A stretch of DNA of 64,000 bases, taken from the NCBI GenBank assembly GCA_963718775.1, contig OY970377.1, positions 248,001 through 312,000 on the forward strand, read 5' to 3'. The notes beneath the pieces are model-generated. The model worked only from the letters and a program-made list of their open reading frames with translations. It searched no databases and had not been told where the DNA came from. The stretch comes from VRUE01 sp963718775 (GTDB taxonomy: Bacteria; Actinomycetota; Thermoleophilia; Solirubrobacterales; 70-9). Below, piece after piece: positions 11,804 through 20,555 of the stretch; position 1 is the stretch's first letter, and every line of letters begins with the position of its first letter. The translations under genes and the position numbers were made by a program.

Positions 11804-11971
11804 GATCCCTCTAGTACCAGAGGGGCGGACCGACCGTTCCTCGGGGGCGCGAGCAGGGGCTCGCTAACTCTTGCGAGGGGTGGAGATTGCTGGCGCCCGA
11901 GCGCGGGCTGCGAAGAGCTACAAGACGCTTCGCCTGCCTGCTCGCGCCCGATCGATCCGGGACAGCGTTCG

Positions 11972-13506
11972 TCAGCGGGAACGGGCTTCGCTGTGGCCTC
12001 GTCTTCGGAGCTTGTGCGGCTGCTGGACGAAGTCTCTGGATCGTACGAGCGCGAAGCCCAGCGCCGCGCCGACGAAGGACAGGATGGCGGCGATCAGGAT
12101 GATCTCGTTGAAGGCGCTGACGAAGGCGACGTCGGAGGCGTGGACGACCTCCGGGCGAATCCGGGCGGGGGTCACCGCCGCCGGCCGCTCGCGAGCCGCC
12201 CGAGGCGACGATTTCGCCAAGCCCACTCGGCGCGTGCGGCAGCAGTTCGGAGATCTTCGAGTTGACGCTCGACTGGAAGACCGCCCCGAGCCCGGCGACG
12301 CCGGTCGCGATCCCGACCTGGCGGAAGGTGGTGTTGATCCCCGAGCCCATGCCGGACTTCTCGACCGGGACGACGGCGATCGCCGCCTGCCCGATACCGG
12401 GATTGGTGATGCCGATGCCGATGCCGGCGACGAGGAAGCCGGCGAGCAGCGTCGTCCAGCTCGAGCTCGGGCGAGACGCCGTGCATCAGCAGCAGGCCGA
12501 CGCCGACCGTGGCGAGGCCGACGCCGAGCAGGACGCGGATCGGGATCCTGTTCGAAAGCGCGCCGGAGATCGGCGCGACGATGAAGCCGAGCACGGTCAG
12601 CGGCAGGAAGCGCAGGCCCGCCTCGAGCGGCGAGAAGTCGAGCACTCCCTGCATGTAGATGGTCAGGTAGAGGAACATCGCGAACATCCCCGCCGAGAGG
12701 CCGAAGGCGACGGCGGAGACGCCGTTGAAGGCCGACTTGCGGAAGAGCGAGAGGTCGAGCATCGGGTGCTTGGCGCGGAGCTCGATCGCGACGAAGGCCG
12801 AGAGCAGGACCGCGGCGCCGATCAGGCAGGAGAGGATCAGGGCGCTGCCCCAGCCCTCGGGATTGCCGCGGATCAAGCCGAAGATCAGCAGGAAGAGGGC
12901 CAGCGAGAAGGTGACGAGCCCGGGCACGTCGATCGGTTCCGGGTCTTTGGCGAAGACGTTGACGATCTTGCGCTCGGTCAGGACCATCGCCGCGATCCCG
13001 ATCGGCACGTTGACGAAGAAGATCCACTCCCAGCCGAGGCTCTCGGTGATCACACCGCCGACCAGCGGCCCGACCGCGACCGCGCCGCCGACCGTCGCCC
13101 CCCAGACGCCGAACGCCGTCGCCCGGTCCTTGCCGTGGAACTCCTGGCCGATCAGGGCCAGCGAGGTGGCGAACATCCCCGCCCCGCCGACGCCCTGCAG
13201 CCCGCGGGCCAGGTTGAGCAGGGTCGGGTCGTTGGCGATGCCGCAGAGGAACGAGGCGAAGGTGAAGATCCCGAAGCCGATCGTGAAGACCCGCCGGCGC
13301 CCCAGCCGGTCGCCCAGCGAGCCAGCGGTGAGCAGGAAGGCGGCAAGCGTCAGCGAGTAGGCATCGACGACCCACTGCAGGCTGGAGAGGCTGGCGTGGA
13401 GTTCACGCTGGATGTCGGGCAGGGCGACGTTGACGACGGTCACGTCGAGCAACAACATGAACGTCGCGATCGAGACGAGGACGAGGGTCCACCACTTGCG
13501 CTCCAT
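11972..13506 (-). CDS. DHA2-type MFS multidrug transporter (frame broken twice)
   Basis: Proton-driven drug exporter of the 14-helix EmrB/QacA type. The N-terminal 345 residues read cleanly from 13506: helix 1 FMLLLDVTVVNVALPDIQ with the family D/N motif, WVVDAYSLTLAAFLLTAGSL, and motif A GDRLGRRRVF. Near 12462 the frame moves and continues as TTLLAGFLVAGIGIGI and MGSGINTTFRQVGIATGVAG. Near 12192 it moves again and ends FVGAALGFALVRSRDF at 11972. Both shifts are explained by one extra base. It sits between nadK and recN, which are neighbours in M. tuberculosis, so it looks like a lineage-specific insertion. The 168 bp between its end and the recN start show nothing clear. Confidence 0.8.
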
Positions 13507-13552
13507 GCGGCAAACCCTAGAGAACTGGCCTGCTCGGCCGAGAGGCCTGTCC

Positions 13553-14401
13553 CTAGACCGCTAGGTGGCCGAACTTCTCCCGTATGCGGTGGTAGAAGCT
13601 CGTGCCCGGGAGCTGGGCCAGGCAGCCCACCGCATCGACGAAGCGTACGTCTAGGGCGGCGCCCGGGTGAGAGCGCCCGGCGTGGGCGCCGTCGACCGCG
13701 ACGTCGACCGGCTCGCGTCCAGCCGCGTTGCCGACGGTGAGGACGTCGCTCGGGGCGACGACCAGGGCGCGCGCGGTCAGCGAGTGCGGCGAGATGTAGC
13801 TGACCACGTAGCCCTTCACGCCCCAGGCCAGGATCGGGCCCTGGTTGGCGAGGTTGTAGCCGGTCGAGCCGGCCGGGGTGGCGGCGACGAGGCCGTCGCA
13901 GCGCACGTTGCCCACCTCCTCGCCGGCGATCCGGTAGCTGAGCTCGGCGACGCGGTCCTCGGGGCGGCGGCTGAAGCTGACGTCGTTGAAGGCGAAGCGC
14001 TCCTCGCCGTCGATCTCGACCGCCAGCGCCGGCAGGTCGATCGTCTCGGTCTCTCCGGCCAGAGCGCGCCGGATCCCCTGCCTCGGCCTCGTCGCGCTCG
14101 ACCGCGGCGAGGAAGCCGACGGTGCCGAAGTTGACGCCGAAGACGGGAACGCCGGTGCGGGCGAAGCGGCGCAGCGCGTAGAGGATCGAGCCGTCGCCGC
14201 CGAGCACGAGGCAGAGGTCGGGATCGGCCGGCAGCTGACTCGACCTGCTCGACGCCGGCGGCCGCATGGTTGTGCTTGGCGATCTCCTCGCCGGTGGCGA
14301 CCAGGCGCCAGCCGGCCTCGCGCGGCGACGGCGGTGGCGATCGCGACCGCCTCCGTCGCCGCCGGCGGGTGCGAGTGGGTGATCAGCGCAGCGGTCTTCA
14401 T
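13553..14401 (-). CDS. nadK: NAD kinase (frame broken three times)
   Basis: Makes NADP from NAD and ATP, an essential step. The start is the ATG at 14401 (MKTAALITHSHPPA), overlapping the tlyA stop by 4 bp. Joined across frames it shows the nucleotide motif LCLVLGGDGSILYAL, then VFGVNFGTVGFLA, FAFNDVSFSR and LVAATPAGSTGYNLANQGPI. Shifts near 14320, 14238 and 14081 are each repaired by dropping one base (for example GAGTCAG read as GAGCAG). Since every motif is intact I regard the gene as functional and the breaks as probable sequence errors. The tlyA-nadK order matches mycobacteria. Confidence 0.85.
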   Translation of the reverse strand: MKTAALITHSHPPAATEAVAIATAVAARGRLAPGRHRRGDRQAQPCGRRRRAGRVSCRPIPTSASCSAATARSSTRCAASPAPAFPSSASTSAPSASSPRSSATRPRQGIRRALAGETETIDLPALAVEIDGEERFAFNDVSFSRRPEDRVAELSYRIAGEEVGNVRCDGLVAATPAGSTGYNLANQGPILAWGVKGYVVSYISPHSLTARALVVAPSDVLTVGNAAGREPVDVAVDGAHAGRSHPGAALDVRFVDAVGCLAQLPGTSFYHRIREKFGHLAV

Positions 14402-15192
14402 CGCTCTGGCTCCGCCTCGGCGATCGCCGCCTCCAGGTCGGTCGACTTCGGCGCCGCTGCCGCCGCACCAGACGAAGGTCTCACGATTGCCCTTCGGCCC
14501 GGGCAGGCCCGAGGAGGCGAAGCCGCGAATCGGCAGGCCCAGCTCGCGAGCGGCCAGCGCCACGCCGAGGATCGCCTCGCGCCGGTCGCCGAGGTCGCGG
14601 ACGACGCCCCTGCCGACCCGCTCGCGCCCCAGCTCGAACTGCGGCTTGACCATCGCCAGCACCTCGCCGTCCGGCGCCAGGCAGCGGGCGACGGCCGGCA
14701 GGATCTTGGCCAGCGAGATGAAGGAGACGTCGATCGTGGCCAGGCCGGGCTACGAAGGGCAGGTCGGCGGGCAGCAGCTCGCGCGCGTTGAGCCGCTCGA
14801 TCACGGTCACCCGCGGGTCCTCGCGCAGGCTGCACGTCGATCTGCCCGTAGGCGACATCGACCGCGGCCACCCGCGCCGCGCCCCGCTGCAGCATGCAGT
14901 CGGTGAAGCCGCCGGTCGAGGCGCCGACGTCGAGGCAGTCGCGCCCGGCAACGTCGATGCCGAGCGCCTCAAGCGCGTTGTCGAGCTTGATCCCGCCGCG
15001 CGAGACGAAACGCGGCCCCTCGGCGACGATCAGCGCCGCCTCGGGCTCGACCAGCTGGCTCGGCCGCAGCGCGACCGGCCCATCGCGGCCGACGCGCACG
15101 GCGCCGGCCCGCACCGCGCCCGCCGCGGCCGTGCGCGAGGGAAACAGGCCCCGCTCGGCCAGAACCGCGTCTATTCGCCGCGCCTTCGTCAT
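14398..15192 (-). CDS. tlyA: TlyA-family rRNA 2'-O-methyltransferase (frame broken three times)
   Basis: RNA ribose methyltransferase; in mycobacteria TlyA methylates 16S and 23S rRNA and affects capreomycin response. The N-terminus is an S4 RNA-binding domain (RIDAVLAERGLFPSRTAA), followed by VSRGGIKLDNALEAL and the SAM motif CLDVGASTGGFTDCML. After shifts near 14829 and 14746 the frame gives TVIERLNARELLPADLPF, TIDVSFISLAKILPAV and AMVKPQFELGRE. A last shift near 14440 leads to the end AAIAEAEPER. Each break is one extra base (twice CTG read as CCTG). The stop overlaps the nadK start. Confidence 0.83.
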   Translation of the reverse strand: MTKARRIDAVLAERGLFPSRTAAAGAVRAGAVRVGRDGPVALRPSQLVEPEAALIVAEGPRFVSRGGIKLDNALEALGIDVAGRDCLDVGASTGGFTDCMLQRGAARVAAVDVAYGQIDVQPARGPAGDRDRAAQRARAAARRPALRSPAWPRSTSPSSRWPRSCRPSPAAWRRTARCWRWSSRSSSWGASGSAGASSATSATGARRSSAWRWPLASWACRFAASPPRACPGRRAIVRPSSGAAAAAPKSTDLEAAIAEAEPER

Positions 15193-15498
15193 CCGCCGGA
15201 AACGGTACGCCGCGCCCTGGCCAACGGCCGTTCGCAGGCGCCAGCTACAGCTTTTTAACCACGCTTTGGCTTGAGCTGATTCTCCTGCGGGTAGAAGCCT
15301 GGCAGGGACTCGGGCGCGCAAAGCGTCTGTGATCCCACTCACACACAAATCGCACATACGTTCGTACGCTGTTCAAGGATTCGCAGAGGACAACCGATAA
15401 GGGGCAGAACAAAAAGACTTTTTGGCTGGGTTCGGAGTCGCCCATATGGCTCTCATCGCTTCCCACGATGACTTGCCCGCGACTCATCAAAGGGCCCA
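15193..15498. other. 306-bp gap upstream of tlyA
   Basis: This stretch is less GC-rich than its surroundings. An 84-codon minus-strand frame crosses it but has no recognisable domain or good ribosome site, so I do not call it a gene. It probably carries the promoter region of the tlyA-nadK operon, and it contains one SOS-box-like sequence at 15351-15364. Confidence 0.4.
15351..15364. promoter_or_regulatory. Possible LexA (SOS) box upstream of tlyA
   Basis: On the minus strand the 14-mer reads CGAACGTATGTGCG. It matches the Gram-positive SOS-box consensus CGAACRNRYGTTYG at all but one position. It lies about 160 bp upstream of tlyA, whose operon leads toward recN, a typical SOS gene. One mismatch and the distance make this a weak call. 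Confidence 0.3.
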
Positions 15499-15499
15499 C

Positions 15500-16030
15500 C
15501 TACCTCCCACGGATCCACATATATAGAGATACATATCTCTCCTCCCTGTAGTAACCCCAGAACTCGCCTCGGCTCCCCGCCGGGGCGTTTTCTGTTGTGG
15601 GGCTGAGATTGCGGACCCGGCGACCGATCTCTTGATCCTGGGGGTAGCCGGCGGACTCCCAGAACGCTCCGGCTGTGTCGTCCTCGAAGGCGACCAGGGC
15701 GGTTATTCGACGGACGCCGCGGCTGCGCAGATAGTCCTCACCGGCCCGGGTCAGTGCGAGCCCAATGCCTTCCCGCCGATGTTTTTCGTGAACAGTGAGC
15801 CGGTACATGTTGCCTCGCCACCCGTCCCAGCCGGCGATCAGAGCGCCGACAATCTCATTGCCGCGCTCGGCAACCAGAAGCGCAGCCGGGGAATCAGCAA
15901 TCAGGCGCTCGACGTCGTCGAGATGGTCTGTCCTAGATGCGTGCTCGCTCCGCGCCTGCGTCCAAAGCTCCAGAACCGCTTGCGCGTCCTCTGGCCGGCA
16001 CCGACGTATGGAAATTCCCTCGCCAGTCAA
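15500..16030 (-). CDS. GNAT-family N-acetyltransferase
   Basis: A protein of about 176 aa with a full GNAT domain: ISIRRCRPEDAQAVLELW (beta1/alpha1), GNEIVGALIAGWDGWRGN (beta3/4), the acetyl-CoA loop VHEKHRREGIGLALTRA and ALVAFEDDTAGAFWESAGY. The substrate is unknown. I placed the start at the TTG at 16030, since the domain begins within a few residues and no ATG or GTG is in frame nearby. The HicB-like gene ends 11 bp upstream, so the two form a tight pair. Its 3' end (15499-15562) is repeated in damaged form at 18381-18437. Confidence 0.75.
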   Translation of the reverse strand: MTGEGISIRRCRPEDAQAVLELWTQARSEHASRTDHLDDVERLIADSPAALLVAERGNEIVGALIAGWDGWRGNMYRLTVHEKHRREGIGLALTRAGEDYLRSRGVRRITALVAFEDDTAGAFWESAGYPQDQEIGRRVRNLSPTTENAPAGSRGEFWGYYREERYVSLYMWIRGR

Positions 16031-16041
16031 GTCGGCATGAC

Positions 16042-16239
16042 CTAGGCAACAACATGCCCGCCGACTGGCACGTAGTGCTCCAGCTCGGCGCCCCGGCCCA
16101 AGGCAAAGGGCACGCCCTCGTCGGCGAGCTTGACCACCTCGGCGTAGGTGTTGCCGGCTGCTGACCAGCCCTCTACGTCGGGCGACTCGGCCCACCAACC
16201 GTCGGCTTGGTGGTGATAGATGATGCGCACGGTCTCCAT
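16042..16239 (-). CDS. HicB-like antitoxin-family small protein
   Basis: A 65-aa protein with the HicB/UPF0150 partial RNase H fold: VRIIYHHQADGWWAESPDVE followed by GWSAAGNTYAEVVKLADEGV. The ATG at 16239 has a strong ribosome site (GGGAGG, 5-6 bp spacing). It has no separate DNA-binding domain and no HicA toxin (short dsRBD-like protein with a catalytic His) lies beside it. The next gene 11 bp downstream is a GNAT acetyltransferase. It could be an orphan HicB or the partner of that acetyltransferase. Confidence 0.7.
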   Translation of the reverse strand: METVRIIYHHQADGWWAESPDVEGWSAAGNTYAEVVKLADEGVPFALGRGAELEHYVPVGGHVVA

Positions 16240-16314
16240 TCGATCCTCCCGCTCAGAGTAGCTTCCGGGCCTCGTCCTCGCCAAGTCCGACCTCCGAGCC
16301 TGGATAATGCCCGC

Positions 16315-16846
16315 GTGACGCGGCGGTGGGGACTGATTGCATCGGGGATCGCGACGGTGATCCTGCTCTTGGCTATGTCGCCTGCCGAGCAGCGGATGAA
16401 GGACAGCGGCGGGCCGGGGATGGTGCCTTTCGAGCTGACCGGCGGCCAGGATCGGGCCGACGAGATCCTTGCCGAATGGGGTGAGGACGGCCAGGACGCT
16501 GCGCGCGAGTCGCTCTGGATCGACTTCGGCTTCCTGCTCGCCTACGGGACCTTCCTCAGCCTCGCCCTCGCTGCATCGCGCGATCTGGCCAGGGAACGAG
16601 ACTGGCGCCGACTTGCCGCGATCGGCGGGGCCATCGTCTCCTTCGGCGCGCTTGGCGCCGGCTTCGACGCGCTCGAGAACATCTGCCTGCTGCTCACCAT
16701 CGAGGGCTGCCGGGGCAGCCTTTCCCCTGCTGGCGACGATCTTCGCCTCCTGCAAGTTCATCCTCCTCACCGTGGCGATCGTCTATCTGCTGGTCTGCCT
16801 GGCCATGCGGCTGGGCAAGCGTGGCTCAGTCGCCCAGGCCTCCTAA
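16315..16846 (+). CDS. Four-helix membrane protein of unknown function (frame broken once)
   Basis: Starts at the GTG at 16315 and encodes about 176 aa if one extra base near 16712 is removed. Hydrophobic segments are LIASGIATVILLLAMSPAEQ, FGFLLAYGTFLSLALAAS, IGGAIVSFGALGAGFDALEN and, after the shift, FILLTVAIVYLLVCLAM. I do not recognise the family. A GATAAT at 16303-16308 lies 6 bp before the start, which would allow a nearly leaderless transcript. It faces away from the HicB-like gene. Confidence 0.6.
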
Positions 16847-16895
16847 GCCCAGACCGGCGTTCTGTCCCGGGACTCAGGCCACAAGCTCCTCCGTC

Positions 16896-17606
16896 TCACC
16901 CAATTCCAAAGGTCTCGTCCTCCATAGTCACGGGCTCGTCCTTCATAGCCATGGGCTTCCTGATCGCCGTGTACTCAAACGAAGGCGTCGAGCCAACGGG
17001 CCCGTCGAAGAGAAATTCGTGATTCCGTATTGCATCCAACTCAGGCGTCCTGGTCTTCTTCACCGCGATGCCAATCTCGGCGCCCTTCTCAGATGCCGCT
17101 TCGCCGGCAACCTGAATGTCGGCGACCTCCAACGGCCCGGCCAGTCGGCTGTTGGCAGCCACTTGCTCGACAGCTTCCGCGGCTCCGCCGAAGAGGCCGT
17201 CTCGGAGCGCATGCCGGGCCCTCTCCCCCATCGCGGATTCCTGCCAGGCATCCTTCACGGTGCCTCCGAGAAGGTTCTCGAGAACGCGGGCTGCCAGATA
17301 CGCGGCGCCCAGTCCGACCACCACGATGAGGCTGCCGCTTGCGAGCGCCGAGACCTGGCTAAGGGAATGCGCCGCCGGCCGGCGAGACATCTTGGCGAGC
17401 GCCGCCATGCGCTGCTCGGTTGGAACCTCGAGCGCCGCCATGAAGCGCCAGGAGGCCCGTTCGGCAACGACCTCTGCAACCTCGTCGCAGAAACGAGAGA
17501 AGGCAACCAGGTCAGCTGTCGAAATCCCGATCTTTTCACCGCTCGGGCCGACGACCTGCTCGGCATCGAGATGAAACCTCAACCATGCAACGTCGTTGTC
17601 TCCCAC
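16896..17606 (-). CDS. Hypothetical protein with one or two membrane segments
   Basis: A 236-aa protein I do not recognise. The first 110 residues are soluble and acidic (STADLVAFSRFCDEVAEVVA). One hydrophobic stretch, SGSLIVVVGLGAAYLAARVL, lies near residues 92-111. The rest is Ala/Glu-rich (AAEAVEQVAANSRLAGPLEV). The C-terminus is charged and Met-rich. The reading frame is clean with third-position GC preference, which supports it being coding. It lies in the accessory stretch between tlyA and dxs. Confidence 0.55.
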   Translation of the reverse strand: MGDNDVAWLRFHLDAEQVVGPSGEKIGISTADLVAFSRFCDEVAEVVAERASWRFMAALEVPTEQRMAALAKMSRRPAAHSLSQVSALASGSLIVVVGLGAAYLAARVLENLLGGTVKDAWQESAMGERARHALRDGLFGGAAEAVEQVAANSRLAGPLEVADIQVAGEAASEKGAEIGIAVKKTRTPELDAIRNHEFLFDGPVGSTPSFEYTAIRKPMAMKDEPVTMEDETFGIG

Positions 17607-17708
17607 GTGATCGCCCCTCCTCGTTTGCCGGATCCGGACGGACCCTAGTGAGGCAACTTTGATCGATCAATACACCTTTGACCAGAGCGGACTGGTCGTC
17701 TGCTCGAA

Positions 17709-17963
17709 TCAGATCGGCGCCCAGCCAGCGGGGCGCCGCACGTAAAGGCCGAGGCCGTGGCAGTTGTCGAGCGGGCCGCGGACCTCGTCGTAGATGGCGC
17801 CGAAGGCGAAATGCTCTTCGCCGCCGGCTACGCGCTTGGCGAAAGCGACGAGGTCGAGGAACTCCAGTTCGGAGAGTCGCTCGGGGGCCACATTGAGGAA
17901 ATGGCGGAATCCGGAGGCGTAAAGCTCGCACCAATTCGCGCGTGTGACTTCCAATTCAGGCAC
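17709..17963 (-). CDS. Small hypothetical protein
   Basis: An 84-aa protein starting MPELEVTRANWCELYASGFR and ending YVRRPAGWAPI. It is soluble and acidic in the middle (FLNVAPERLSELEFLDLVAF), with no motif known to me. The frame is intact in a stretch where neighbours are broken. The gap to the next gene left (17607-17708) holds an AT-rich run TTTGATCGATCAATAC that may be its terminator or a promoter for the gene beyond. Confidence 0.45.
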   Translation of the reverse strand: MPELEVTRANWCELYASGFRHFLNVAPERLSELEFLDLVAFAKRVAGGEEHFAFGAIYDEVRGPLDNCHGLGLYVRRPAGWAPI

Positions 17964-18039
17964 GTCGCCGCAACTCCCAAGCCATACTTGAGTTCGAGTC
18001 TATAGACCGGGGCAACCTTGGCGGGAAGCGTCCTTATGG

Positions 18040-18323
18040 ATGGCTCCCCGCAGCGAACCCCAACCCGCGCTTGGCCAGGCAATTCGCCGCCTGCAGCAAG
18101 GAACGCGAGCTCAGCCAGGAGGCACTCGGGCACCTGGCCGAGATCCACCCGACCTGGATCTCCCACATCGAGTCGGGGCGGACAAATCCGGCCTGGGGAA
18201 CCGTGCGCCGCATCGCCACCGTCTTCGAGGTGCGCACTCTCAGAGATCGTGCTGCTGGCCGAGAGCCTCGCCGAGGACGACGAGACCAAAGACGACGAGC
18301 CTCAGCCTCAGGAGCCATCGTGA
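18040..18323 (+). CDS. XRE-type helix-turn-helix regulator (frame broken twice)
   Basis: A DNA-binding protein of about 94 aa. Joining three frames gives PALGQAIRRL, then KERELSQEALGHLAEIHPTW, ISHIESGRTNPAWGTVRRIA and a final acidic tail IVLLAESLAEDDETKDDE. This is a typical Cro/C1-type helix-turn-helix. Single-base insertions near 18093 and 18232 explain both shifts. It is the only gene on its strand for some distance and could control the unknown minus-strand genes beside it or the HicB/GNAT pair, but no operator was identified. Confidence 0.65.
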
Positions 18324-18380
18324 CACCGCGACGCGGTGCTCTCGGCACCGGCGCGGTAACGCAGTAGATCCACGAGGCTC

Positions 18381-18437
18381 CCTACCTGCGGACCCACATA
18401 CATAGAGATGTCTCTCCTCCCTCAAGTAACCCCAGAA
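18381..18437 (-). repeat. Degraded copy of the GNAT gene 3' end
   Basis: The 57 bp here match 15499-15562, the last codons of the GNAT gene. The shared parts include TCTCTCCTCCCT, AGTAACCCCAGAA and ACATAGAGAT-like stretches. On the minus strand it reads FWGYLREERHLYV, against FWGYYREERYVSLYMW in the intact gene. A 4-7 bp deletion sits in the middle. It looks like the remains of a second acetyltransferase gene or of a duplicated 3' end. Confidence 0.6.
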
Positions 18438-18476
18438 GAGACGACCGGCAGGCTAACCGATTGAGCGCATTGGTGC

Positions 18477-18497
18477 AAGCCCAAATTTTGGGGCTTT
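18477..18497. terminator. Hairpin downstream of dxs
   Basis: The sequence AAGCCCAAATTTTGGGGCTT forms a stem (AAGCCC(C) with GGGGCTT) beginning about 10 bp past the dxs stop codon. On the plus strand TTTT overlaps the end of the stem; on the minus strand no T-run follows. It is a plausible bidirectional terminator. Confidence 0.4.
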
Positions 18498-18505
18498 TGG
18501 CGAGC

Positions 18506-20555
18506 TCAGCTCAGGGCGGGCTCGCCGGAGCGCAGCGCGGCGAGCACGCGCTCGGCGACCGCATCGCCGGTGAGGCCGACCTCCTCGCGCAGCAGCGCCG
18601 GCTTGCCGTGGGTGACGTAGCGATCGGGGAGGCCGACGCGCAGGACCCGGGCGCGCTCCTCGGTGCGATCGGCGAAAGCGTCCTCGAGGTGCTCGAGCAC
18701 CGCCGAGCCGAAACCGCCGGGCAGCACGTTCTCCTCGATCGTCACCACCAGGTCGTGCTCGAGCGCCAGCCGCTCGAGCAGCTCGCGCGTCGAGCGGCTT
18801 GACGAAGCGGGCGTCGGCGACGGTCGCATCGAGGTCGTGGCCGGCGAGGATCTCCGCGGCGTCCAGCGCCACCGAGACGCCGTAGCCGTAGCCGAGCAGC
18901 GCCACCCGCTCGCCCTCGCTAAGCAGCTCGCCGGTCCCGATCGGGATCTCCTCCGCCTCGCTCGGCAGCTCGACGCCCTCGGCCGCACCGCGCGGGTAGC
19001 GCAGCGCCGCCGGGCCGTCGTGGGCGACCGCCGTGCGCAGCATGTGGACCAGCATCGCCTCGTCGCGCGGCGCCATCACGACGACGTTGGGGATCGGGCG
19101 GAAGTAGGAGACGTCGAAGACGCCGTGGTGGGTCGGGCCGTCGTCGCCGACCAGGCCGGCTCGGTCCATCGCGAAGGTGACGTCGAGCTCCTGCAGGCAG
19201 ACGTCGTGGATGATCTGGTCGTAGGCGCGCTGCAGGAAGGTCGAGTAGATCGCGCAGACCGGCTTCGCCCCCTGGATCGCCAGCCCCGAGGCGAGCAGGA
19301 CCGCGTTCTGCTCGGCGATGCCGACGTCGTAGTACTGCTCGGGCACCTCGTCGGCGAGCTTCTGCAGGCCGGTCCCCCCCGCCATCGCCGCGGTGATCCC
19401 GATCACGCGCTTGTCGCGCTGCGCCTCGGCGACCATCGCGTCGGCGAAGACCTGCGTGTACTGCGGCGGCGCGCTCGGCGCCGGCGGCGTCTCGAGCCGC
19501 TCCGGCGCGATCGCCTCGGGCGAGTCGGACTCCTGCACCGCCACCGGCTTCGGCGCCGGGGCGCCGTTGACGATGCTCTTCGGCTTGGCGGCGTGCCATT
19601 TCTCCATGCCCTCGAGGCCGCCCTCCTCGGCCGGCGAGAAGCCCTTGCCCTTGACCGTGTGGATGTGGACGATCACCGGACGGTCGGCGTCGAAGGCCTC
19701 GCGCAGGGCCTCGCGCAGGGCGTGCACGTCGTGGCCGTCGATCACGCCCATGTAGGCGAGGTCGAGCTCCTCGAAGAAGAGACCGGGCGCCCAGTAGGCC
19801 TTGATCGCCGACTTGATCTCCGGCCCCAGCCGTTCGATCCGCTTGCCGAGGCCGAGCGGCAGCTTGGTCAGCCGGTCCTCGACCCCCTCGCGGGCGTGGA
19901 AGAGCCGCGGGTTGAGGCGGACCCGGTTGAAGTAGCGCGAGAGCGCCCCGACGTTGGGTGAGATCGACATGCCGTTGTCGTTGAGGACGATCACGACCGG
20001 CGTCTGCAGGCCGCCCGCCGCGTGCAGGGCCTCGTAGGCGACGCCGCCGGTCAGCGCCCCGTCGCCGATCACGGCGGCGACCTTGCCGTCCTCGCCGATC
20101 CCCTTGCGCATCGCCTCCTTGAGGCCGACCGCGTAGCCGATCGAGGTCGAGGCGTGGCCGGCGCCCATGATGTCGTGCTCGGACTCGAAGACCGAGCAGA
20201 ACGGGGCCAGGCCGTCGTACTGGCGGATCGTCGGCAGGCCCTCGCGGCGGCCGGTGAGGATCTTGTGCGGGTAGGCCTGGTGGCCGACGTCCCAGAGCAC
20301 CTTGTCGCGGGGCGAGTCGAGCAGGCTGTGCAGCGCCACCGCCAGCTCGCAGGTGCCGAGGTTGGCGCCGAAGTGGCCGCCGATCTCGCCGATCGTGTCG
20401 ATGATGTAGGTGCGCATCTCCTGCGCGACCTGCTGCAGCTGCGCATCGTCGAGCCCGTGCAGGTCGGCGGGGCCGTCGATCCCGTCGAGCAGGCGCGCGG
20501 CGCCGTCCTCGTGCCGGGCTGGCTGTCCGTTGGCTGCGTGTCCGTTCTCTGTCAT
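18506..20555 (-). CDS. dxs: 1-deoxy-D-xylulose-5-phosphate synthase (frame broken once)
   Basis: Thiamin-diphosphate enzyme that condenses pyruvate and glyceraldehyde-3-phosphate, the first step of the MEP isoprenoid pathway. About 682 aa. The N-terminal part has GHFGANLGTCELAVALHSLL and the ThDP motif AVIGDGALTGGVAYEALHAA. The transketolase-like middle has MAGGTGLQKLADEVPEQYYD and GIAEQNAVLLASGLA, followed by DRAGLVGDDGPTHHGVFD. Near 18785 one extra base (GCGGAG read as GCGCGAG) shifts the frame; the true end is ELLERLALEHDLVVTIEENV and onward to 18506. The start overlaps the idsA stop, so both precursor genes are coupled. Confidence 0.93.

Noticed and set aside
11811..11971. Possible tRNA or small RNA between recN and the MFS gene
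   Set aside because: Short GC stems exist but no cloverleaf or promoter/terminator pair can be made.
10113..14401. Programmed +1 frameshifting as in prfB
   Set aside because: No stop codon follows the shift sites in the zero frame as in CTTTGA, no upstream ribosome-site-like stimulator is seen, and recN alone would need eight events.
15245..15499. 84-codon minus-strand frame upstream of tlyA
   Set aside because: Composition is unlike the proteins here and there is no ribosome site; it probably spans a promoter region.
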